From an uncultured Clostridia bacterium (lineage in GTDB: Bacteria > Bacillota > Clostridia > TANB77 > CAG-508), in the NCBI GenBank assembly GCA_947627935.1, contig CANQXY010000009.1:1-49927 (forward strand): a DNA stretch of 49,927 nt, in the 5' to 3' direction. Each line of letters starts with the position of its first letter. Positions within the stretch are counted from its first letter, which is position 1. The notes under the pieces are model-generated. The model was not told the DNA's origin. It saw only the letters and a list, made by a program, of their open reading frames with translations, and searched no databases. Shown here piece by piece: positions 33,569 to 42,915 of the stretch. The position numbers and the translations under genes were made by a program.

Positions 33569-34431
33569 ATAAATTCAATTATCTGTTTTGCTACTATTTC
33601 TTCTTTACCTGTATATCCATGATCAGCACCATTTATATAATCTATATCAGCATTTTTGTTATTTATTTTTTCCTTTACAATTTTTACTAAATCATCTAAT
33701 TTTTGTAAAACCATTTCATTTACATTTCCCCATCTCATAAATAATGGTACATCTATATTATTTAATTCTAATAATTTATCATCTTTTCCATATCTAGCAA
33801 AATCTATATCTTTATTATCTTTACTATACCTTAAAAATGTTTTTATACTAATTGGATGTATAAATGCATCTTTTGGCATTAAATCATTTTTATTTTCACT
33901 TTTTTGTGCATATTCTAAATACTTAATATATTTATCTCCTAAATATATTTTTAAAACTGCAGGAATATCAATTAATGAAAGTAATATTACACCTTTTATA
34001 TAGCTAAGAATATCTGTTTGGTTTTCTTCTTTTAATTTATTATATGTATAAACTATTTTAGTACATCCTAAGCTATGTCCTTGTAAATATATATTTTTAT
34101 ATCCTAATTTTTTTGCTTCTAAAATTGCACCAATTATGTCATTATATCCATCTAAGACATCTTCATAAGTTGTACCTGCAACCTCTTTTAGTGTTCCATT
34201 TTCAGTTTCTTTTTTTATATATTTCACAAGTTCACTGCCCCTATTGTTAAAACATAAATAATCTATTTTATTTTCATTTGCATATTTTGAAATTATACAA
34301 TCTCTATCTTTAAAGCAATTACTACTCATTCCATGTACTGAAATTATAATATCGTGAGTTTTCATATTACTTTCATACAATATTCCATCTAATATAACAT
34401 TATCTGTTGATTTAAACTTAACTATTTTCAT
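33562..34431 (-). CDS. Alpha/beta hydrolase
   Basis: Cytoplasmic serine hydrolase of unknown substrate, 289 aa. It shows the oxyanion HGMSS (about 33-37), the nucleophile elbow GHSLG (about 118-122, in IYLQGHSLGCTK), an acidic residue near the end and a C-terminal His in GADHGYTGKE. No signal peptide is visible. It most resembles carboxylesterase or dienelactone-type hydrolases and DUF1749-like proteins. AGGTGATAG precedes the ATG. Confidence 0.8.
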   Translation of the reverse strand: MKIVKFKSTDNVILDGILYESNMKTHDIIISVHGMSSNCFKDRDCIISKYANENKIDYLCFNNRGSELVKYIKKETENGTLKEVAGTTYEDVLDGYNDIIGAILEAKKLGYKNIYLQGHSLGCTKIVYTYNKLKEENQTDILSYIKGVILLSLIDIPAVLKIYLGDKYIKYLEYAQKSENKNDLMPKDAFIHPISIKTFLRYSKDNKDIDFARYGKDDKLLELNNIDVPLFMRWGNVNEMVLQKLDDLVKIVKEKINNKNADIDYINGADHGYTGKEEIVAKQIIEFIK

Positions 34432-34465
34432 ACTATCACCTGCTATTTTTTGTTCAGTATATCAC

Positions 34466-34500
34466 AAAATAGTAGCAAATACCATATTTACTACTATTTT
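34466..34500 (-). terminator. Terminator of the M15-like peptidase gene
   Basis: AAAATAGTAG pairs with CTACTATTTT across a 15-base loop with some extra pairing inside. It follows the 34509 stop on the minus strand. Confidence 0.6.
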
Positions 34501-34508
34501 TAATATAT

Positions 34509-35189
34509 TTAATTTATTGTCGTACTTGTTGCACCTGTTCCTACCACATTTTCTTGCAGAGATCTCCATGTATTACAACCAACTATTCCATCTACTGATA
34601 ATCCTCTTGATGATTGATATCTTCTTACTGCATTATATGTTTGTGTTCCAAATATTCCATCTAATCCTCCAGTTGTAAATCCTAATGTATTTAAATCATC
34701 TTGTGCAATTAAAACATAATTACTTATACTTCCTCTTTTTAAAGTTGGAAATCCTCCTGATGAACAAGCAGGTGTTCCAAAACGTTTGTCAAAATGTACC
34801 CATGTTGGTGTTAATGATTGTGGTTCTACATAACTCCATACTCCAGAATTTCTAGCACTATTCCATAAAGCATTTCTTCCTGAACTATTTAAATTTTGTC
34901 CTACATCAAATGCAACTCCAGCATAATGTTGTGATTGGTTTCCATGTCCACCTTCATATGGCCTTTTAAAAGCAAATCCAACAAAGATAGATCTTCCATA
35001 TATATATCTTTGACTGTTCCAACTTTGCATAGTTCTTTTGGTAGTCCACAATATATTACTTCTACTTGACCCCCTAAATTCCCTTACTCTTAAAGTGCCA
35101 TTTGTATTATATGGCATGGAATCATTTTCTCCTCTGTAATAAGTTTCCATTCTATCTGTATCATTATTATATATAATTATTTTAGCCAC
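34509..35189 (-). CDS. M15-like D-Ala-D-Ala carboxypeptidase with peptidoglycan-binding domain
   Basis: 226 residues from a GTG start with GGAGG upstream. Residues about 70-140 match the M15 zinc peptidase core: SQHYAGVAFDVG supplies the HxxGxAxD ligands and WVHFD the last zinc His. Residues about 145-212 are a peptidoglycan-binding domain type 1 (LNTLGFTTGGLDGIFGTQTYNAVRRYQ). It should cut peptide stems of peptidoglycan. No signal peptide is visible, so export may use another route (spore, lysis or phage-like), or the protein may act after cell lysis. Confidence 0.8.
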   Translation of the reverse strand: MAKIIIYNNDTDRMETYYRGENDSMPYNTNGTLRVREFRGSSRSNILWTTKRTMQSWNSQRYIYGRSIFVGFAFKRPYEGGHGNQSQHYAGVAFDVGQNLNSSGRNALWNSARNSGVWSYVEPQSLTPTWVHFDKRFGTPACSSGGFPTLKRGSISNYVLIAQDDLNTLGFTTGGLDGIFGTQTYNAVRRYQSSRGLSVDGIVGCNTWRSLQENVVGTGATSTTIN

Positions 35190-35280
35190 AAAAAATCCTC
35201 CTCATATTTTTTAGTTTATAAATAATATGAAAAGGATTTTATATATGTGATAATAATTTATTATTTTAATATTATTTAAA

Positions 35281-36666
35281 TTATTCTGTATCATTAATTA
35301 CTTTTATGTTTTGCCATTTATCTGAGTGAAATCTTTTATAAAAAATAACTGCTTTAAATAACTCGTTTAATATTATAACAATCCAAACTGATACTAAATC
35401 AAATTTAAATATATTTACGAAAATATATGAAAGTACAATCTTTAAAAAAACATCTGCTATTATTGTATATTTAGCAATATATTTTGTATCTCCACTTCCT
35501 CTTAATCCACCTGCATACACATCTCTAATATTTTGAGCATATTGAGCTATAATAACTATAATTAAAACATTTTTTGTTATTAACTTTACTGATTCTGACG
35601 TTGTATATAAATTTAGTAATGGAGTTGATATACTTAAGATTAACATTCCTATTACTGTTGATACTATTATTGCTATTTTTCTTGAAAATAGTACATATAA
35701 GTTTGCAACTTTATATTTACATTTTCCTATACATTCACTAACTAATGGTGCAACTGAAACAGACAATGCATTTCCAACTTCTATTATTAAATTAAATATT
35801 GTCATACATATTTGTTGAGCTGCTAAAACTGAGGTTCCCATAGTAGATATTATTTTTGTAAATATTATATTGGCTCCTCTTATAGATAATAATTCTGTAC
35901 TTGCAGGAACACCAATATGTAATATGTCCTTAATCATTCTTTTATTAAAATTGAATTTATATTTTGGATTAAATCTAAGTTTAGATTTTGATTTAAATAA
36001 TACAAATATCCACATTAACGTTAATATAACTTTATAAATTAATGTTGCGACTCCTGCTCCTGTAACTCCTAATTTAGGAAATATAAATAGTCCATTTATT
36101 AATACTATATCTCCTATAATATTAAATATATTAGCAAATGATTCCATATACAATGCTCTTCTAGCTTCACATACTGATCTAGATAAAAAAGCAAATATAT
36201 TATTAAATGAAGAAAATAAAAATGATATCATTATTACTATAAAATATCCCTTTCCTACTTCATATATAATTGAATCATTTCCTATAAATAACATTATTGG
36301 TTTTACAAATATTAGTGATATTATTACTAATGGTAGAGAAATAAAAAATACATTTAATATAATTGTATGTATAATTGTAGACTGCATTTTTTCTTTATCA
36401 TCATTTGCTATATATCTAGAAAGTATTGTAGCACTTGCTACATTTAATCCTCTAGATAATGCTGATATAAATAGCATTACTCTTGTAGTAATATTAATTG
36501 CTGATAATGAAGCTGTATATATTTTTTCATCACTTATTGTTCCTACTAACATTGTGTCTATAATTGAAAATACATCTGATAGTATAAAAGCTATGATTGT
36601 TGGTATTGAATTTTTTATTATATTATTTTTAACTTTGTTATAATCGTTTTTGCTTATATTCTCCAT
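35281..36666 (-). CDS. MATE-family efflux transporter
   Basis: 461 residues with twelve membrane segments in two similar halves. The N-terminal half begins with the typical IIAFILSDVFSIIDTMLVGTIS and the second half with IGVPASTELLSIRGANIIF, the internal repeat of the family. It exports organic cations or drugs in exchange for sodium or protons; the substrate is not predictable. GAGGGA precedes the ATG. It stands between the sortase and the M15 peptidase genes as its own unit. Confidence 0.9.
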   Translation of the reverse strand: MENISKNDYNKVKNNIIKNSIPTIIAFILSDVFSIIDTMLVGTISDEKIYTASLSAINITTRVMLFISALSRGLNVASATILSRYIANDDKEKMQSTIIHTIILNVFFISLPLVIISLIFVKPIMLFIGNDSIIYEVGKGYFIVIMISFLFSSFNNIFAFLSRSVCEARRALYMESFANIFNIIGDIVLINGLFIFPKLGVTGAGVATLIYKVILTLMWIFVLFKSKSKLRFNPKYKFNFNKRMIKDILHIGVPASTELLSIRGANIIFTKIISTMGTSVLAAQQICMTIFNLIIEVGNALSVSVAPLVSECIGKCKYKVANLYVLFSRKIAIIVSTVIGMLILSISTPLLNLYTTSESVKLITKNVLIIVIIAQYAQNIRDVYAGGLRGSGDTKYIAKYTIIADVFLKIVLSYIFVNIFKFDLVSVWIVIILNELFKAVIFYKRFHSDKWQNIKVINDTE

Positions 36667-36711
36667 CTAAATCCCTCAAAATTTTTTATTATTCTATCAT
36701 AGGATAATAAA

Positions 36712-36743
36712 AAAGGAAATATTTTTATAAAAATATTTCCTTT
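36712..36743 (-). terminator. Terminator of the rsmA-sortase unit
   Basis: AAAGGAAATATTTT pairs with AAAATATTTCCTTT with a tight loop, followed on the minus strand by a TTTT run. Confidence 0.7.
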
Positions 36744-36772
36744 ATAAACAACAATATATATTAAAATACATT

Positions 36773-37555
36773 TTACCCTTTTATTTCAGTAGCTTTTACA
36801 ATTACTCTTAATTTACTATCATTTGTACATGTTATTAATGTAACTTCTCTTTTACCATTTGTCTTTTGTGTTGTATCTCTTGTATCTTCTGGATTTACAG
36901 TATGAATATCATATACTTCATAAGTTACAATTGTACCTGTTAAATCCATTATTTCTATTTTATCTCCGTTTTCTAGTTTTGGTACTTTACTAAAAAATCT
37001 ATTATTTCTATAATTATGACCTACTATACAAAGGTTTCCCACTTCATTTGGATTAGGACCCCAAAACTTACAAGGTGAAACTTTTAATAATGCATCTAAT
37101 GTATCTTTTGTTGCAGAAAGAATTGGATAATTTACGTTTATTTTTGGAATATTAATTGTTCCAACAGTAGCATATTTATTGCCTTGACTATCTGTATATA
37201 TATTTGGTATTACTTGTTTTTCTTTCTCTTCTCCTGTTTTTATAACAGATGCATTAGTTACTATTGGTTTTATCTCTTCAAGTTCTTCATCTGTAGTATC
37301 ATCTAAGGCAACAACTAATACATTATTTTGAGGTGCTATTGTAGTATCTTCTTCTACATTTGAAGCTTCCATTGATAATAAAATCTCTTGTGAGACTGCT
37401 TCACTCTTATTTCTATCATATTCTGCATAAATGCATATAGAACATAATACAATCACCAAAAAAAGAGATAATATAAAATCAAATTTATACATCTTTTTCT
37501 TTCTTTTTAATTCTGGTGTTATATATAATTTTTGTGTTATAAGAATCTGATTCAT
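36773..37555 (-). CDS. Chromosomal sortase (class A/D-like)
   Basis: Membrane transpeptidase of 260 residues. One N-terminal membrane helix (about 25-44), an acidic spacer and the sortase barrel are seen, with His180 (IVGHNYRNN), catalytic Cys243 (TLITCTND) and Arg250. The LITC form and compact barrel separate it from the class-B-like enzyme of the island. It is the likely housekeeping sortase, and both enzymes could compete for island proteins. The first ATG is kept because AAAGGAG lies just upstream. It is downstream of rsmA by 70 bases. Confidence 0.88.
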   Translation of the reverse strand: MNQILITQKLYITPELKRKKKMYKFDFILSLFLVIVLCSICIYAEYDRNKSEAVSQEILLSMEASNVEEDTTIAPQNNVLVVALDDTTDEELEEIKPIVTNASVIKTGEEKEKQVIPNIYTDSQGNKYATVGTINIPKINVNYPILSATKDTLDALLKVSPCKFWGPNPNEVGNLCIVGHNYRNNRFFSKVPKLENGDKIEIMDLTGTIVTYEVYDIHTVNPEDTRDTTQKTNGKREVTLITCTNDSKLRVIVKATEIKG

Positions 37556-37625
37556 ATTAATCTCCTTTCATAAGCATTCCTAATAAAAATTATATCACTT
37601 TTGTAATAAAAAATAAAGTACTTTT

Positions 37626-38489
37626 TTATTTATTATTAATTTCTTTTGCTAATTTAGCAAAATCTTGTAATGTTAATTTTTCAGCTCTAATATTTACATC
37701 TAAATTTAATTTTTCTAAAATACTAATCCCTTCTTGTTTATTATTTATAATATTAGAATTTAATAATGCATTTAAAAGAGTTTTTCTTCTTTGCATAAAA
37801 GATTTTTTTATAATATCAAACATTAAATCTTTATTTTCTATATCAAATAGTGGATTTTTTCTTATATTTAATTTAATTACTTCAGATGTTACCTCAGGTT
37901 CTGGTATAAAAGAATCATTTTCAACCTCTAATACTTTTTCTGATGTGCAATAATAATAAATAGAATAAGTAATTGCTCCTGTATTCTTCCCTCCTGGAAT
38001 TTCGATTAATCTATCAGCTACTTCTTTTTGTATCATAACTGTTATACTTTCTATTTCTAATTTATCTTCAATCAATTTCATTATTATCGGTGTAGTTATA
38101 TAATATGGTAAATTTGCTACTATTTTAACATTTTTTATATTACTATTTAATTTTTCTTTTCTAATTATATTATTTAAATCTGTTTTTAATATATCTTTAT
38201 TTATAATTTCTATATTATTATAAAATTCAAATCTATCATTCAATATTTCTATCATTTTATTATCTAGTTCTATACAAATAACTTTACCTGCTTTTTCTAA
38301 CAAAAATTTAGTTAAAGTACCAAGACCCGGTCCTATCTCAATTACTAAATCTTCTTTATTTATATTAGAACTATCAATGATTGCATCTACAACATCTTGA
38401 CTTATTAAAAAGTTTTGTCCTAAATTCTTATTTGCTTTAATATTATATTTTTTCATTATGAACTTTGTTTCTTCTAAAATATTATTCAT
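37626..38489 (-). CDS. rsmA: 16S rRNA adenine dimethyltransferase
   Basis: KsgA/RsmA, which dimethylates A1518 and A1519 of 16S rRNA late in small-subunit assembly. The NLGQNFLIS start motif, the SAM site VIEIGPGLGTLT (about 45-56), CIELD, and the catalytic NLPYYITTPII (about 127-137) are all present. Length 287 aa is normal. AAGAGG precedes the ATG. It is divergent from the complete PBP gene. Confidence 0.97.
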   Translation of the reverse strand: MNNILEETKFIMKKYNIKANKNLGQNFLISQDVVDAIIDSSNINKEDLVIEIGPGLGTLTKFLLEKAGKVICIELDNKMIEILNDRFEFYNNIEIINKDILKTDLNNIIRKEKLNSNIKNVKIVANLPYYITTPIIMKLIEDKLEIESITVMIQKEVADRLIEIPGGKNTGAITYSIYYYCTSEKVLEVENDSFIPEPEVTSEVIKLNIRKNPLFDIENKDLMFDIIKKSFMQRRKTLLNALLNSNIINNKQEGISILEKLNLDVNIRAEKLTLQDFAKLAKEINNK

Positions 38490-38553
38490 ATTTTTACCTC
38501 TTCTTTTATAAAACTATTTTACTATTAATTTATAATTTATACAATATTTAGTA

Positions 38554-38582
38554 TTGATTTATATATTTTTTTACTATAAAAT
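38554..38582 (+). promoter_or_regulatory. Promoter of the complete PBP gene
   Basis: TTGATT, 17-base spacer, TAAAAT, about 32 bases upstream of the ATG. Confidence 0.6.
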
Positions 38583-38614
38583 GTATGTAATTAAAACTAA
38601 AGAATGGTGATATT

Positions 38615-40933
38615 ATGAATAAAAATAGAAAAAGTAGTAAAAAAACCTCAAAATCAAATAGTAAAATCGTAAAATTAAAAAATGATTTTAATGTAAATAA
38701 TATGATATCTAATAAAAAATTAAAAACTTCTATGTTAATTATATTTATTTTACTATTTTTATTACTAATTAGGATTGCTTGGATTCAATTTATTCAAGGT
38801 GCAGAATTAAAAGAACGTTCTTATTCACAACAAAACATAAATCAAATAATTAGTCCTAAAAGAGGAAATATATATGATTCAACTGGTCAATCTTTAGCAA
38901 TTAGTATGCAAGTTGATACAATAACTATTAACCCTAAGAAAATAAAAGAAAAAATAAAAGGAAAGTCTTCTGATGAAGGAAAACTTTTACAAGAAAAAAT
39001 TGCAAAAGGTCTCTCTGAAATATTTGAATTAGATTATGAAGAGACACTTTCAAAAGTACAAAGTGATTCTTCTGTAGAAACAATAGCTAGAAAAGTAGAA
39101 AAAGATAAAGTTGATCAATTAAAAAAATGGATGAAAGAAAATGAGATAACATCATATATTAATATAGATGAAGATACGAAAAGATACTATCCATATTCTA
39201 CGTTAGCTTCAGCAGTATTAGGATTTTGTGGAACTGATAATGATGGTAGATATGGTATAGAAAATAAATGGAACTCTATTTTATCAGGTACATCTGGTAA
39301 AATTGTAAGTTCAAAAGATGGTAGTCAAGCTGAAATACCAAATAGTGAACAAACATATATTGCAGCTGAAAATGGTAGTGATTTAATACTTACAATAGAT
39401 GTAAATATTCAATCAACAATAGAAAAATATTTAAAACAAGCAGTTGAAGATAATTCTTGTGCTAGAGGTGGTAATGTTATTGTTATGAATCCTTCAACAG
39501 GTGATATTTTAGGAATGGCATCATACCCTAATTATGACCTAAATAACCCTTCTACACCAAATTCATCTTTAGTCACTGATTGGGACAAATTATCTCAAGA
39601 AGAAAAATTAAACTCACTATATAAAATGTGGTCAAATAAATCAGTAAATGAAACATATGAACCTGGTTCTACATTTAAAGTAATAACTGCATCAGTTGCT
39701 TTAGAAGAAAACATTACAGATACAGACGTACCAAATAATTTTTCTTGCTCAGGAGCTGAAAATGTAAATGGAACAAGTATAAAATGTTGGAGATCTTATA
39801 ATCCTCATGGAATGCAAACTTTAAGGCAAGCTTTAGGTAACTCTTGTAACCCCGCATTTATACAATTAGGAAGAAAAATAGGTGCACCAACTTTATATAA
39901 ATATTATAAAGCTTTTGGATTATTTGATACAACTGGTGTTGCATTACCTGGAGAAGCAAATAGTATATTTCATGATTTAAATAATGTTCATCAAGTAGAA
40001 CTTGCAACAATGTCTTTTGGACAAAGATTTACAATAACTCCTTTACAAATGATAACAGCTATATCAGCAGTAGCAAATGATGGAGTATTAATGCAACCTA
40101 GAATTGTTAAAGAAATCAGAAATTCTGATACTGGAGCTGTTACTACTGTTGAACCAGTTAAAGTAAGACAAGTAATATCTAAACAAACATCTGAAAAAGT
40201 AAAATCAATGATGGAATATGTTGTAACAAAGGGAACTGGTGGAAATGCTAAAGTTACAGGTTACTCAATTGGTGGAAAAACTGGTACTTCTGAACCAAAT
40301 AAAAGTGATCCTGATGCAGGTTATGTTGCATCATATGTCGCAATATCACCTATAGAAAATACTGAAGTTGTATTATTATTAACTTTATATAAACCACAAG
40401 CAGGAAGTCATCAAGGTGGAACAATTGCAGGACCAGTAGTAGGTCAAATGCTTTCAGAAATATTACCATATTTAGGTGTTTCTTCTGAATCAACAGGAAA
40501 TAGTTCATCAAATACAAATACTTCTAATAAAACTTATTCAACTAAAACGTTACCTAACATTACTAATAAAACTGTAACAGAAGCTAAAAAAGTTATAGAA
40601 GCAGAAGGATTTACTGCAAGTTATTCAGTAAATGGAAATGCAAATTCATTATTAGTAACAGATCAAGTTCCAAAACCAGGTACACAATTAATATCAGGCT
40701 CTGTTGTAAAATTATATTCAGAAGAAAATAATGTGCGTACGTCAGTTACTGTACCTGATTTAAAAGGAATGTCTGTATCACAAGCAATCAACTCTTTGAA
40801 ATCAAAAAATTTAAATATAAGTATTGAAGGATCTGGAGTTGTACTTTCACAAGACCCTCCAAAAGATTCAAGTGTTGAAGAAGGAACTGTAATTAATGTA
40901 ACATTAAGACAAGATTTAGGGGATGTTCATTAA
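38615..40933 (+). CDS. Complete class B PBP with two PASTA domains (FtsI/SpoVD group)
   Basis: 772 residues. A basic N-terminus, a membrane helix (about 38-57), the dimerisation domain (ISPKRGNIYD) and the transpeptidase with Ser352 (GSTFK), SCN (GNSCNP) and Lys555 (KTGT) are intact, as is the last helix region (GTIAGPVVGQMLSEILPYL). A Ser/Asn linker leads to two PASTA domains (about 640-705 and 706-770; LPNITNKTVTEAKK and VPDLKGMSVSQAIN). It is a paralogue of the interrupted dcw PBP, with near-identical stretches such as NIDEDTKRYYPYS. Its own promoter and terminator make it a single-gene unit. It may cover for the broken copy or have a separate role such as sporulation; sequence alone does not decide. 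Confidence 0.94.
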   Translation: MNKNRKSSKKTSKSNSKIVKLKNDFNVNNMISNKKLKTSMLIIFILLFLLLIRIAWIQFIQGAELKERSYSQQNINQIISPKRGNIYDSTGQSLAISMQVDTITINPKKIKEKIKGKSSDEGKLLQEKIAKGLSEIFELDYEETLSKVQSDSSVETIARKVEKDKVDQLKKWMKENEITSYINIDEDTKRYYPYSTLASAVLGFCGTDNDGRYGIENKWNSILSGTSGKIVSSKDGSQAEIPNSEQTYIAAENGSDLILTIDVNIQSTIEKYLKQAVEDNSCARGGNVIVMNPSTGDILGMASYPNYDLNNPSTPNSSLVTDWDKLSQEEKLNSLYKMWSNKSVNETYEPGSTFKVITASVALEENITDTDVPNNFSCSGAENVNGTSIKCWRSYNPHGMQTLRQALGNSCNPAFIQLGRKIGAPTLYKYYKAFGLFDTTGVALPGEANSIFHDLNNVHQVELATMSFGQRFTITPLQMITAISAVANDGVLMQPRIVKEIRNSDTGAVTTVEPVKVRQVISKQTSEKVKSMMEYVVTKGTGGNAKVTGYSIGGKTGTSEPNKSDPDAGYVASYVAISPIENTEVVLLLTLYKPQAGSHQGGTIAGPVVGQMLSEILPYLGVSSESTGNSSSNTNTSNKTYSTKTLPNITNKTVTEAKKVIEAEGFTASYSVNGNANSLLVTDQVPKPGTQLISGSVVKLYSEENNVRTSVTVPDLKGMSVSQAINSLKSKNLNISIEGSGVVLSQDPPKDSSVEEGTVINVTLRQDLGDVH

Positions 40934-40940
40934 TATAAAA

Positions 40941-40985
40941 AATAGAGGAATTTAGATAATACATTTTTCTAAGTTCCCCTATTTT
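40941..40985 (+). terminator. Terminator of the complete PBP gene
   Basis: AATAGAGGAATTTAGA pairs with TCTAAGTTCCCCTATT with one mismatch and one G-U pair, followed by TTTATTTAT. Confidence 0.7.
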
Positions 40986-40998
40986 ATTTATAATATAA

Positions 40999-41250
40999 TT
41001 AATTATTTAATTTATATTGTTCTAATGCTCTTGCAACTTGATCTGGGCAAGATGTTCCTCTCATACCACAAGGTATGCCTTTTAACATTTCTATTACTTC
41101 ATCTATTTTTCTTCCTACTACAAGTTTTGATACACCTACAGTATTTCCAGGACATCCTCCTATAATTTGTAGCTTTTTTATAATATCTCCTTCTATTTCA
41201 AAAATCATTTCGCCTGAGCAAACTCCTTTTGGATTATATTTAAATTGCAT
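40999..41250 (-). CDS. TSCPD-domain protein (TIGR03905-like)
   Basis: An 83-residue cytoplasmic protein with the conserved cysteine pattern of the TSCPD family: YNPKGVCSGEM, IIGGCPGNTVGVS, GIPCGMRGTSCPDQVA. The same fold is found as a domain of class II ribonucleotide reductases, but stand-alone copies have no proven function. A metal- or redox-linked role is suggested by the four Cys. GGAGATGATG precedes the ATG. Confidence 0.88.
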   Translation of the reverse strand: MQFKYNPKGVCSGEMIFEIEGDIIKKLQIIGGCPGNTVGVSKLVVGRKIDEVIEMLKGIPCGMRGTSCPDQVARALEQYKLNN

Positions 41251-41320
41251 ATCATCATCTCCTTACTCTAACTATAATTATATTATAATAAAGCATTTTA
41301 CAAAAATCAATAGCATTTTT

Positions 41321-41815
41321 TTACAATAATTTTATACTATTATTTAGTTTTATTCCAACTAATAATGTAGTTTTATTATTTTCTAAATAATTAATTATAT
41401 TTTCACACATATTATTACTTTTTAAATATTTAATAAAATTTATAAAATAAACTATTGTACCATATTTTAATATTTCTGAATTACTATTTTCTATTTCTAA
41501 TAAAATACTACTTTTATCTTCTTTTACTTCTAATTCTGTTATTATAGCTTTACTATTTACTTCAGTTTTATGTCTTTTGCATTCTTCATCATATAATAAA
41601 GACCAATAACAAAATATAGATTCTTTTATTTTATTATTTTCAATAAATTGAAAATATAAATCTAACTTATTATTATTCTCTAATTCTAATTTTGCTTTTA
41701 CAAGTGAAAACTCATATTCAGAAATATTATTAAACTTCTTTACACCATTTATTTTTAAATTTTTAATATTTAAGTTTATTAAATTTCTTAATAAATTTTT
41801 AAGTAATTTTTGCAT
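41321..41815 (-). CDS. Hypothetical protein, possibly starting at an ATA codon
   Basis: 164 residues from the ATG at 41815, rich in Asn, Lys, Leu and Glu; no family recognised. The ATG lacks a ribosome site. The frame is open for 19 more codons upstream to an ATA at 41872, preceded by AAAGGAG at nine bases, the best-placed site in the gap. The true product may thus be about 183 aa with an AUA start. It follows the Rpn-like gene closely and probably shares its transcript. Neither product has a signal peptide. It could be the partner or C-terminal part of a split nuclease. Confidence 0.55.
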   Translation of the reverse strand: MQKLLKNLLRNLINLNIKNLKINGVKKFNNISEYEFSLVKAKLELENNNKLDLYFQFIENNKIKESIFCYWSLLYDEECKRHKTEVNSKAIITELEVKEDKSSILLEIENSNSEILKYGTIVYFINFIKYLKSNNMCENIINYLENNKTTLLVGIKLNNSIKLL

Positions 41816-41899
41816 TTCAATACTTTCTAATAAATTTATATTATTATTAGAAATATTTTTAAAATTTTTTATTTAAAAGATCTCCTTTCTATAAATAAT

Positions 41900-42538
41900 T
41901 TACTCCATCTTTTCATTTTTCCAATAGTTATCAAGTAAATCATCTATTTTTTTAATTTTATCGAATTTTTCTACAGCATATTTTTTTAATTCACTATCAC
42001 TTCCTTCTAAATATGCAATCCATGCATCTTCTTTATTTTCAATAACTTTTTTATTTTTATTAAATTTTCTTAATTCTATAGTATGTAATTCAATATCTTC
42101 AGGTAATTCTCCATATTTACTATTTTCTTTTATTCTAATTACTTTATGATATTCTTTAGAACTAAAATAATTAAAATCTAAAATATTAATAGTAATAGTT
42201 CTTACTATATCATTTTGGTTATCATATTCTAATTGGTTTGCATGTATTTGAGCATAATATAGCAGTAATTTATTTTGAACATAATATCCATCTATAAATT
42301 GAATTCCTACATTTAGTTCTTCTTTATCTTTTGTCTTTATTCTTACATCTGCAATTCCAAAATTTTCTTCTGATGGTAAATAATTTGATAATTTTTGTAA
42401 ATATGGATGTAATATTATTTCATCTATTTCAATTTTTAAAATAGTTTCAATAAAATCTTTTATTACGTCTAAATTTTCTTGATTATTTAATACTTTTCTT
42501 AAGACATAATTACTTTTAGACACAAATTTACTGTTCAT
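41900..42538 (-). CDS. Rpn-like PD-(D/E)XK nuclease family protein
   Basis: 212 residues resembling the recombination-promoting nuclease or putative transposase family. Visible are FGIADVRIKTKDKEELNVGIQF, where family members have a D...ExQ active site, the LLLYYAQIHANQL helix and the ILDFNYF strand. The catalytic Glu before Gln appears replaced by Gly (NVGIQ where NIEMQ is usual), so activity is doubtful. It is shorter than typical Rpn proteins (about 280-300 aa). AGAAGG precedes the ATG. Such genes spread as mobile-like families in clostridia. Confidence 0.65.
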   Translation of the reverse strand: MNSKFVSKSNYVLRKVLNNQENLDVIKDFIETILKIEIDEIILHPYLQKLSNYLPSEENFGIADVRIKTKDKEELNVGIQFIDGYYVQNKLLLYYAQIHANQLEYDNQNDIVRTITINILDFNYFSSKEYHKVIRIKENSKYGELPEDIELHTIELRKFNKNKKVIENKEDAWIAYLEGSDSELKKYAVEKFDKIKKIDDLLDNYWKNEKME

Positions 42539-42836
42539 TTAATTCCTTCTTTCTAGATAAAATATAAAATTAACCTCCTTTTAGATTTTTATTTTAATTG
42601 ATTTTTTAAAAGAAAAAAATTTTTATGAGTTATAACTCTTTTTGAAAAAATGTAACGTTTGAAAAAATAAATTTGACAAAATCTGTTACTTAAAATTATA
42701 TAATTTAATTTGAGTATAATATCTTTTTCCATAAATTGTCAATAATTTCGACAAAATTTTATCTATCTTTTCATCGCAAAATTCGACAATTGCAGTCTGT
42801 AAAAATAATATTTTTTGTATGCCTTCCTTTTATAAT
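42539..42836. other. Gene-free AT-rich region
   Basis: No credible ORF. It holds the Rpn-gene ribosome site region; a TTGACA at 42673 whose best TATAAT (42699) is 20 bases away, too far for a standard promoter; and two copies of TTCGACAA (around 42754 and 42783), the first forming an inverted repeat with TTGTC just upstream. A cis-regulatory role for these repeats is possible but unsupported. Confidence 0.4.
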
Positions 42837-42864
42837 TGCATTTTTAAGTATTTAATGTTAAAAT
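42837..42864 (+). promoter_or_regulatory. Extended -10 promoter of the 89-aa gene
   Basis: TTGCAT, 16-base spacer, TAAAAT preceded by TGT. It is similar in form to the promoter of the DapB-like gene. Confidence 0.55.
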
Positions 42865-42915
42865 ATCAATGTAACTAGCTGATATTTCAGTATGAGGTTA
42901 AAAGGAGGGTAAGTT

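Noticed and set aside
42673..42704. TTGACA...TATAAT promoter in the gap before the 89-aa gene
   Set aside because: The spacer is 20 bases; the extended -10 promoter at 42837-42864 is closer and better formed.
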